Position numbers and translations under genes: made by a program
Source: Candidatus Omnitrophota bacterium
GTDB lineage: Bacteria > Omnitrophota > Gorgyraeia > Gygaellales > Profunditerraquicolaceae
Direction of reading: 5' to 3'
Length of the DNA: 5,854 bases
Assembly: GCA_020062065.1 (NCBI GenBank)
Contig: JAGUWZ010000116.1
Coordinates: 1-5,854, forward strand
In this document: positions 1-5,854 of the stretch, in pieces
Position numbering within the stretch: the first letter of the stretch is position 1
How the letters are laid out: every line of letters starts with the position of its first letter
The notes under the pieces: generated by a model
The model's input: the letters and a program-made list of their open reading frames with translations, nothing else
The model's database searches: none
Told to the model about the DNA's origin: nothing

Positions 1-1385
<1,385 letters not shown>

Positions 1386-1390
1386 CAGTT

Positions 1391-1419
1391 CTTGCATTAT
1401 AGATTTACTTGCGTTATAG
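1391..1419 (+). promoter_or_regulatory. Possible tRNA promoter built on a short direct repeat
   Basis: A 12-base unit occurs twice, 17 bases apart (1391-1402 CTTGCATTATAG and 1408-1419 CTTGCGTTATAG, one difference). TATAGT at 1415-1420 matches the sigma-70 -10 consensus at 5 of 6 positions, and TTGCAT at 1392-1397 is a weak -35 (3 of 6) at 17-bp spacing. Transcription would then start about at the first base of the tRNA. The tRNA could equally be co-transcribed with eno. The promoter call is weak; the repeat itself is directly visible. Confidence 0.35.
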
Positions 1420-1425
1420 TAAACT

Positions 1426-1499
1426 CGCGGGGTGGAGCAGTCTGGTAGCTCGTTAGGCTCATAACCTAAAGGTCGCAAGTTCAAATCTTGCCCCCGCAA
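1426..1499 (+). tRNA. Initiator tRNA-fMet (anticodon CAT)
   Basis: The 74-base sequence folds into a full cloverleaf with initiator features. The acceptor stem is CGCGGGG against CCCCGCA, leaving the C1 x A72 mismatch that permits formylation and excludes elongator use. The D stem GAGC/GCTC carries the A11:U24 pair seen in bacterial initiators. The anticodon loop CTCATAA has CAT at 1460-1462, and the T arm is GCAAG-TTCAAAT-CTTGC. The discriminator is A, and the CCA end is not encoded (the next bases are TAA), so a CCA-adding enzyme is needed. The anticodon stem is TTAGG/CCTAA, so the usual run of three G:C pairs at 29-31:39-41 is A:U, G:C, G:C. Overall it closely resembles E. coli tRNA-fMet. 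Confidence 0.97.
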
Positions 1500-1500
1500 T

Positions 1501-1533
1501 AAAAAAGCCACCAAGAACCTTGGTGGCTTTTTT
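1501..1533 (+). terminator. Bidirectional rho-independent terminator
   Basis: A perfect 9-bp stem (GCCACCAAG 1507-1515 with CTTGGTGGC 1519-1527) has a 3-base loop and is preceded by A6 and followed by T6. It is a strong intrinsic terminator on the plus strand, starting two bases after the tRNA. Because of the A6 flank it also works on the minus strand, where the convergent TPR-protein gene ends at 1591, so both transcription units probably share it. Confidence 0.93.
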
Positions 1534-1590
1534 ATCTCTGATTGGCGAAAGGGATAGAGTGTTGACCTTGCTACCTACCGTGGCAGATTA

Positions 1591-3195
1591 TTATTCTACG
1601 TTTACCAAATCAATAGCCCTGTCGATTATACCTGAAGGAGTAGTTACAACCAGATTTATGACCTTTGTCCCGGTTGCCGAGTAAGATGTAGTAAATGATG
1701 AATCCTGGGAAGGCGGTTCTGTCTTTCCTAAATCACCCGACCATAGATACTCCACTACCACCTGCATACAACCGCTCTGCGGCGGATAAGCAGTGGAGTT
1801 GATATTAACTTCATTATCCTTTGGTGGCCGATACAATGCAGATTTTAAATCCACTTTTGACATATTAAAATTTGCATACTCTTCTTCAAGCGAGATATCC
1901 AAAAATATCTTAAGATTATGAGCTAATGGTTTTGATTCCTCGAGCTCTTTAAGTCTTTCTTTAGTCTGTGCCAGGCTCTCATTTGGGCTGGCGGCGGAAA
2001 AATTTTCTATTAACTTGTCGTAATATTCTTTCGCCTTATCAAGAGCCCCTTGCCACTGACTAAGTAAACCCAACTGGTATAAACTGGAAATTACTTCTGG
2101 ACTAACCGTTTCTTTTTGCGCTAACTCTTTGAAATATTCCTTACCTTTTCGTAAATCCCCAAGCAGATAGGTAAAAATAACTCCTGTCTTATAAGCTGCT
2201 TCATCAGCATATTTTGTTTGCGGGAAACGATTAAGCAAGACAATATAGTAATCCTTGGCCTGGTTAAATTCTTTGGCCTTCTCCGCATTAAAGCCGGCGA
2301 GATAAGTTAATTCTTCATCAAAAGCTTCTTTTCCGCCGAGCTCTTCTATCTTTTTAAATAACTTTTGCGCATAGAATACGTCTTTTACGCCTTCATCTTT
2401 ATAGGCAAAAAGCTTGGCAATATCTATTAAAACCGGCAGAAATTTTTCTCGGGGAAGAACTTTAAGGATTCTTTCGATATAAACATCATAAATTGTCTGG
2501 GCTAATTCAAACTTACCTTCTTTTAAAAACTGCTCTGCCATGCTTTTTAACTCTTCATCTTTTATATCAGCGCTTGCAATTTTATCTATATAAATTTTGT
2601 ATAGTTCTTTAGAGTTAACCTGCTTGCCATAAGATAAAAGTTTATCCGCAACCTCTTTCAGGGGATTAAGCTCTGAGGCAGATTTAGCATATTCTTGAGC
2701 CTCACTCATCAGATCTGAAAGCGCAGTTTGTGCAAAGGCATCCTGCTGGTCTTCATGAAACTGCCAGAGAATAAGCCGGCTGTAAAGATTTATCTTGTCT
2801 TGCGGGGCAGTGGATTTAATACTCTGCTTAAGAGAAGAACTCAATTGGTCTCTATAGTTATTGCCCTGACTGAAATACTCGTCCCAGTTTTGTTTTTCTT
2901 CTAAGAATTTGAGCTGATGATAACGGCTTAAACCCGTATAATAATTTACAAAAGAAGCTAAGGATCTTTGCTTCTGAGAAATGGAGTTGAGGAATTCTAT
3001 GAAATCATTGTATTTATTTTCTTTAAAATAGAACTCTTTTGCAGCCTCAAAATTCGCATAAAGCTGCTGATTATTTTTAGCCTTTGTAATCTGCTCAACG
3101 AAATCATCGTTATCTTTACCTTGCGCCAGGTGAGAAAAACTAAAAAATAGAGAATTTAATATAAAAACACTGATTAAAATTTTTAAATTTTTCAT
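1591..3195 (-). CDS. Secreted TPR-repeat protein with C-terminal PKD/Ig-like domain
   Basis: I do not recognise a named gene. The 534-residue product opens with a classical signal peptide: MKNLK, a hydrophobic stretch to about residue 20, and likely cleavage near LAQG (22-26). There is no lipobox cysteine, so the mature protein is probably periplasmic or exported. Residues 30-430 are almost entirely helical. TPR-like units are clearest at about 294-330 (AGFNAEKAKEFNQAKDYY, then FPQTKYADEA), 331-362 and 366-400 (LYQLGLLSQWQGALDKAKEYY). The C-terminal 60 residues (475-534) change character: VVVEYLWSGDL, a Ser/Thr stretch and GTKVINLVVTTPSG resemble a PKD or Ig-like beta-sandwich. Cys476, at the start of that domain, is the only cysteine I see. 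Such architecture suits a scaffold or protein-interaction role at the envelope; this is inference. No good Shine-Dalgarno precedes the ATG, and the 129-base upstream gap is filled by a palindromic repeat. It is the last gene of the minus-strand group and ends before the shared terminator. Confidence 0.8.
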   Translation of the reverse strand: MKNLKILISVFILNSLFFSFSHLAQGKDNDDFVEQITKAKNNQQLYANFEAAKEFYFKENKYNDFIEFLNSISQKQRSLASFVNYYTGLSRYHQLKFLEEKQNWDEYFSQGNNYRDQLSSSLKQSIKSTAPQDKINLYSRLILWQFHEDQQDAFAQTALSDLMSEAQEYAKSASELNPLKEVADKLLSYGKQVNSKELYKIYIDKIASADIKDEELKSMAEQFLKEGKFELAQTIYDVYIERILKVLPREKFLPVLIDIAKLFAYKDEGVKDVFYAQKLFKKIEELGGKEAFDEELTYLAGFNAEKAKEFNQAKDYYIVLLNRFPQTKYADEAAYKTGVIFTYLLGDLRKGKEYFKELAQKETVSPEVISSLYQLGLLSQWQGALDKAKEYYDKLIENFSAASPNESLAQTKERLKELEESKPLAHNLKIFLDISLEEEYANFNMSKVDLKSALYRPPKDNEVNINSTAYPPQSGCMQVVVEYLWSGDLGKTEPPSQDSSFTTSYSATGTKVINLVVTTPSGIIDRAIDLVNVE

Positions 3196-3212
3196 GGCGA
3201 TTTTAGTTGATG

Positions 3213-3328
3213 GGTCGGGGCGTTTTTCTCCGACCGCTCATCCCGAGGAACGAAGTGGACGAGGAATCTCAAGATATCCCCTCAGGATGAGCCCTCGGAG
3301 AAGAATAAAAAACTCCCCCAGGGCTCAT
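3213..3328. repeat. Large palindromic (REP/MITE-like) intergenic element
   Basis: Imperfect inverted arms at 3226-3248 and 3280-3302 match at 20 of 23 positions; their inner part reads CTCATCC and GGATGAG. The arms enclose a 31-base centre containing GAACGAAGTGGACGAGGAAT. That kind of core, together with flanking CATCC/GGATG, resembles dispersed repeats seen in many environmental bacterial genomes (from memory, not checked). Outer pairing extends the hairpin (GGGG at 3217-3220 with CCCC at 3315-3318, plus the T5/A5 next to them). Two alternative hairpins compete with it: 3213-3220 with 3228-3235, and a perfect 9-bp pair, ATGAGCCCT 3287-3295 with AGGGCTCAT 3320-3328. The last one contains the stop codon of the glycosidase gene. 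The element fills the gap between two minus-strand genes. No ORF within it looks real. Confidence 0.75.
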
Positions 3329-4575
3329 TTTAGTTTTGGCGTTTGGAATTTTGAGTTGGGGTTCTTCCAGAAATCCCTGAGCACATAATAAACCATGCGG
3401 GGTATGCGCTTATTTAAACCAAACTCTTTCTCATCTGGCGATAAAGCCACGATTCCAAACCATTCTTCATTCATATTCATATTTTTCGGCGCCTGGATAT
3501 CAAAATAATAACTGCCGTTAGACCAGCTTGATTCCGTATCGTGCGCTTTCCAACTCTCTGCATCGCCAGGATTATGTTTCCACCATTCATCTGTCCATTC
3601 GAAAATCGTTGCCCCAATACAGTTACCTGCGCCTTTCTTATTATTGGCTAAATTTTCATATATCTGGCGCCACTGCGATTCTAAGAAAAATGCCTGCATC
3701 TCTTGATATTCTTTTTTGTTAAAGGCGTCATAAGCGTCTGCACCGAATTCCGAGATAAGAAGCGGTTTATCAAAAGTTGCTTTTAATGACTTAAAAAGAT
3801 TACCGAAGGTTTTTCCACGATAGATGATACAGGCGATTAAATCCACATCCGCTGCAAATTGTTTAGCTACGTCTAACATAATTAACTCGCCATTGCCTAA
3901 AGCTACAGGATGGCTGGGGTCTATCTTGTGGATTTCTTTGGCTAAATCATTGATAAAAGAATAATAAATCTCAGCCCGCATGTTCTTTTGCTTTTGTGGG
4001 TCGGGTTGGTTATCTATCTCATCTGTTGACCAGGGGTTGATATGTCCTAAACACGAATAATTATTCTCATTACCCAGAATCCAGCAAAGCAGCCCCGGCT
4101 CATCCTTATAGAGATTAACCATATCTAAAACTTCTTTTTTAATCCGCTCTTGGAAATCTTTTTCGCCATACAAAGGGCAGGGATATTCCCAGAAACCTAT
4201 CCAGTGGCCCAGGATTGTGCGGATAGCAAATTTCTCATATAAGTCCTTAATTAGCTCTCTTACCTTTTCCGGCTTATCGCCCGCCTGATAAATCCTCACA
4301 GTATTTATACCCATATCCTTCATTAATTTCCCATCCACTAACCAGGGTTTATCCGGATCAGACCACCAATCATATTCGCAGTTCTGCCCTATGGGTATAG
4401 GATTATAACAGACCCCTTTTACCAGATAAGGTTTATTAGAGACAATAAGCTGATAGTGGCCATTTTTAAGAGTTTTAATAAAGACCTTGGGTTTAGGTCT
4501 TTTGGCCATGTTTATTATCATTGCTATCGTTGCAAAAATAAATAAAATAATTAAAACGAAACAAAATTTTTTCAT
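3325..4575 (-). CDS. Membrane-anchored clan GH-A glycoside hydrolase (TIM barrel)
   Basis: The 416-residue product has an N-terminal signal-anchor (MKKF, then hydrophobic to about residue 22, then KRPKPK), so the enzyme probably faces the periplasm or outside. The body matches clan GH-A retaining glycosidases such as GH2 and GH5. It shows KGVCYNP and GINTVRIYQAGD (conserved strand Arg94), ILGHWIGFWEYP, then WILGNENN with the proposed acid/base Glu170. After that come VDLIACIIYRGKTFG, KPLLISEFGADAYD with the proposed nucleophile Glu276, and a Trp-rich strand-8 segment FEWTDEWWK. Both catalytic Glu residues are present, 106 apart, so activity is likely; substrate and exact family cannot be assigned. 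I chose the ATG at 4573-4575. The longer frame back to 4641 needs a TTG start, would place 22 residues before the signal-anchor and would translate a palindromic repeat. A weak GGA lies about 5 bases upstream. The last dozen residues (NPNSKFQTPKLK) look like read-through into repetitive DNA. Confidence 0.85.
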   Translation of the reverse strand: MKKFCFVLIILFIFATIAMIINMAKRPKPKVFIKTLKNGHYQLIVSNKPYLVKGVCYNPIPIGQNCEYDWWSDPDKPWLVDGKLMKDMGINTVRIYQAGDKPEKVRELIKDLYEKFAIRTILGHWIGFWEYPCPLYGEKDFQERIKKEVLDMVNLYKDEPGLLCWILGNENNYSCLGHINPWSTDEIDNQPDPQKQKNMRAEIYYSFINDLAKEIHKIDPSHPVALGNGELIMLDVAKQFAADVDLIACIIYRGKTFGNLFKSLKATFDKPLLISEFGADAYDAFNKKEYQEMQAFFLESQWRQIYENLANNKKGAGNCIGATIFEWTDEWWKHNPGDAESWKAHDTESSWSNGSYYFDIQAPKNMNMNEEWFGIVALSPDEKEFGLNKRIPRMVYYVLRDFWKNPNSKFQTPKLK

Positions 4576-4590
4576 TAGTTCCAATCTTAC

Positions 4591-4632
4591 CAACCGCGTA
4601 GGTTGATTCAACCTACGCGGTTGAATCGGTTG
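4591..4632. repeat. Palindromic element, copy 1: perfect 15-bp hairpin plus half-sites
   Basis: A perfect 15-bp stem joins 4591-4605 and 4609-4623 around the loop ATT. It can also be read as two side-by-side palindromes of CAACC, 5-base centre, GGTTG, whose centres (GCGTA and TACGC) are reverse complements. The right-hand one extends to a perfect 8-5-8 palindrome at 4606-4626 (ATTCAACC, TACGC, GGTTGAAT), or 9-5-9 counting the flanking G4605 and C4627. A further half-site GGTTG lies at 4628-4632. The 8-5-8 palindrome ends 30 bases before the glycosidase ATG. There is no T-run on either side, so it is not a classic intrinsic terminator for the upstream gene. Confidence 0.9.
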
Positions 4633-4647
4633 ACTGCGCAAACTGAA

Positions 4648-5796
4648 TTATTCGTACTTGATTTCATCCAGATAAAAAGTAGCGCCTTCGGGATTCACGT
4701 CAATATTTGTTGACCAGCAAAATCCACCAATGATATAGGACATATCTTTGCCTTTTAAATCAATGGTATATTGCGTCCACTCCTTGTTTAAGATAACCGG
4801 ACCTATGCCAGCAGAATCCGAATCAGAAAACTCGCCCATTATACCACCGACTTTAAACTCCTCAATACGTTCCCCGCCTTTTGCCCCGCGCCCCCAAAAG
4901 GTAACCTTGGTGGCCCTGGTAAGACCATAACCTTTATCCACTGTTCCCCAGTTGTTGGGTGGATTCTGCCAATATATACCTGCCCAACGCGCTCCTTGAG
5001 ATGCCTTAGCGTTGTAGATTATTTTTATGCAGGTATCGCCTAAATAAGGATCTTCTTTAGATGCAGCGTCATACTTGATATCGCCGTAATCACCCATCCA
5101 TCCTGAAGGAATAAAGTGATTATTAATCGAAGAGCGATCCGCGTAGACATAAAAAGGCATATTCTCCTGCTTTTTATCTTCAGCCTTCATCGTAGGATCG
5201 ACTTCATACTTTATATCATCCAAGTAAAAGGTCATACCATCAGGATTCAAATCCGCAGTAGTTACCCAACAGAATCCACCTGAGATATAACTAAGATCTT
5301 TACCTACTAGATTGATGGTGTATTGTTTCCAGATATCGGTCAATTCCACTGGTCCGAATTCAACCTCTGCAGAATCCGGATATGTGCCTTTTATCCCGCC
5401 AATCACAAATTTCTGCAGAATCTCGCCTCCTTTTGCCCCGCGCCCCCAAAAGGTAATCTTGGTCATGCCAGTTAGGTCAAATCCCCCTTTTTTGCTTCCC
5501 CAGTTATTAGGTGGATTTTGCCAATAAACACCGGCCCAGCCTTGGGCTTGACTTTTTTTAGCGGTATAGACAAACTGGATACAGGTTGTGCCTGAATAGG
5601 GATTATCCACAGATTGATCGTTTAACTTGATATCGCCGTAATCACCCATCCATCCTGAAGGAATAAAATGATTCTCACGATTATTCCTGTCTTTATACAC
5701 CCAGAATTCCTTAGGTTGCGTAACAGCCTTCTCTTCAGCATAGGCTAAAGGCAGAAGAAAGGCTACAAGCAACCCCACTACCAATATTTTCCTCAT
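4648..5796 (-). CDS. Secreted protein with two tandem jelly-roll (CBM-like) domains
   Basis: I do not recognise a named gene. The 382-residue product starts with a clear signal peptide (MRKILVVGLLVAFLLPLAYA, cleavage after Ala20). The mature protein is two copies of one domain of about 170 residues (29-199 and 213-382), joined by a short Lys/Glu-rich linker (VDPTMKAEDKKQEN). Each copy contains NHFIPSGWMGDYGDIK, WAG-YWQNPPNNWG, TFWGRGAKGGE, GGFCW and a terminal FYLD-IKYE. Beta-rich domains with a Trp/Tyr-rich face and the ending 'tFylDdikye' are typical of galactose-binding-like jelly rolls (CBM-type), so glycan binding is the likely role. This is a fold-style inference. No catalytic motif is visible. 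An excellent Shine-Dalgarno supports the start, and a 21-bp palindrome lies 31 bases upstream. It is the first gene of the minus-strand group in view and precedes a glycosidase with which it may cooperate. Confidence 0.85.
   Translation of the reverse strand: MRKILVVGLLVAFLLPLAYAEEKAVTQPKEFWVYKDRNNRENHFIPSGWMGDYGDIKLNDQSVDNPYSGTTCIQFVYTAKKSQAQGWAGVYWQNPPNNWGSKKGGFDLTGMTKITFWGRGAKGGEILQKFVIGGIKGTYPDSAEVEFGPVELTDIWKQYTINLVGKDLSYISGGFCWVTTADLNPDGMTFYLDDIKYEVDPTMKAEDKKQENMPFYVYADRSSINNHFIPSGWMGDYGDIKYDAASKEDPYLGDTCIKIIYNAKASQGARWAGIYWQNPPNNWGTVDKGYGLTRATKVTFWGRGAKGGERIEEFKVGGIMGEFSDSDSAGIGPVILNKEWTQYTIDLKGKDMSYIIGGFCWSTNIDVNPEGATFYLDEIKYE
4651..5160 (-). repeat. Internal domain duplication, second copy
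   Basis: This encodes residues 213-382 of the jelly-roll protein and aligns with 5200-5712 (residues 29-199) at a constant 552-bp, or 184-residue, offset in the matched blocks. Long DNA-level identities remain: a 43-bp exact block (5073-5115 with 5625-5667) and a 28-bp exact block (4877-4904 with 5429-5456). Confidence 0.9.
5200..5712 (-). repeat. Internal domain duplication, first copy
   Basis: This encodes residues 29-199, the N-terminal jelly-roll-like domain. It is the partner of the copy at 4651-5160. The copies differ most in the middle (the TYPDSAEVEFGP region against EFSDSDSAGIGP) and are most alike in the Trp/Tyr/Gly motifs, as expected if those motifs form the fold core or the binding face. 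Confidence 0.9.
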
Positions 5797-5803
5797 TCTT
5801 CTT

Positions 5804-5810
5804 CCCTCCT
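5804..5810 (-). promoter_or_regulatory. Strong Shine-Dalgarno of the jelly-roll gene
   Basis: On the minus strand the sequence reads AGGAGGG, with AGGAGG ending 8 bases before the ATG at 5796. This is a near-perfect anti-16S match at good spacing. It fixes the start codon and implies higher translation than the two downstream genes, whose ribosome sites are weak. Confidence 0.9.
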
Positions 5811-5819
5811 TTTATGTTT

Positions 5820-5854
5820 CAACCGTGATTCAACCGCGTAGGTTGAATTGGTTA
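5820..5854. repeat. Palindromic element, copy 2 (runs to window end)
   Basis: It contains a perfect 8-5-8 palindrome, ATTCAACC 5828-5835, GCGTA, GGTTGAAT 5841-5848, with an extra CAACC half-site at 5820-5824 and a degenerate GGTTA at 5850-5854. It matches the reverse complement of copy 1 (4591-4632), apart from a 2-base insertion between the first two half-sites, until the copies diverge after GGTTGAAT. It ends 31 bases upstream of the jelly-roll ATG. Its further extent is cut by the window edge. Confidence 0.85.

Noticed and set aside
3118..3195. Lipoprotein signal for the TPR protein
   Set aside because: No cysteine occurs near the end of the hydrophobic segment, so a standard cleavable signal peptide fits better.
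3194..3388. Plus-strand 64-codon frame across the intergenic repeat
   Set aside because: Its composition reflects the palindromic element and the antisense of the glycosidase; it has no ribosome site and no recognisable protein features.
4591..4623. Intrinsic terminator after the jelly-roll gene
   Set aside because: The hairpin is perfect but is followed on the minus strand by GTAAGATTGG, with no T-run.
4576..4641. N-terminal extension of the glycosidase to a TTG at 4641
   Set aside because: It would place 22 Arg/Pro/Gln-rich residues encoded by the palindromic repeat before a clear signal-anchor. The ATG at 4575 gives a normal export signal.
4591..5854. CRISPR array from repeated CAACC/GGTTG units
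   Set aside because: The units are 5-base half-sites of palindromes, without regular 20-40 base spacers; there are only two clusters more than 1 kb apart with a gene between them.
4591..5854. Insertion sequence with terminal inverted repeats around the jelly-roll gene
   Set aside because: The enclosed gene is a secreted binding-like protein with no transposase motif, and no target-site duplication can be judged because the right copy runs off the window.

Overview
The window most likely comes from a Gram-negative bacterium known mainly from metagenomes. A secreted TPR protein, a membrane-anchored glycosidase, a secreted jelly-roll protein and complex intergenic palindromes together recall candidate phyla such as Omnitrophota. 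That placement is an inference from gene style and is of low confidence. Coding is dense, the DNA looks moderately AT-rich, and nothing suggests a plasmid or phage.

The left part (1-1533, plus strand) is housekeeping. It holds the C-terminal seven-eighths of enolase (cut by the window edge), then a small FtsB/DivIC-type division protein that overlaps it by 4 bases, then an initiator tRNA-fMet. The unit ends in a strong hairpin terminator with A6 and T6 flanks. That terminator probably also serves the convergent minus-strand genes.

The right part (1591-5796, minus strand) holds three envelope or secreted protein genes. Read in transcription order they are: a secreted protein with two tandem copies of a jelly-roll, carbohydrate-binding-like domain (5796-4648); a membrane-anchored clan GH-A glycoside hydrolase (4575-3325); and a secreted TPR-rich protein with a C-terminal PKD/Ig-like domain (3195-1591). 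Together they could form a small extracellular glycan-handling unit, but the substrate cannot be read from the sequence.

The most interesting non-coding signals lie between these minus-strand genes. A 21-bp palindrome (ATTCAACC, 5-base centre, GGTTGAAT) sits 30-31 bases upstream of both the jelly-roll gene and the glycosidase gene. The two copies are in inverted orientation and flank the jelly-roll gene. A second, unrelated palindromic repeat of about 115 bp fills the gap between the glycosidase and TPR genes, and its arms can form competing hairpins. No stretch over 300 bases lacks a gene.
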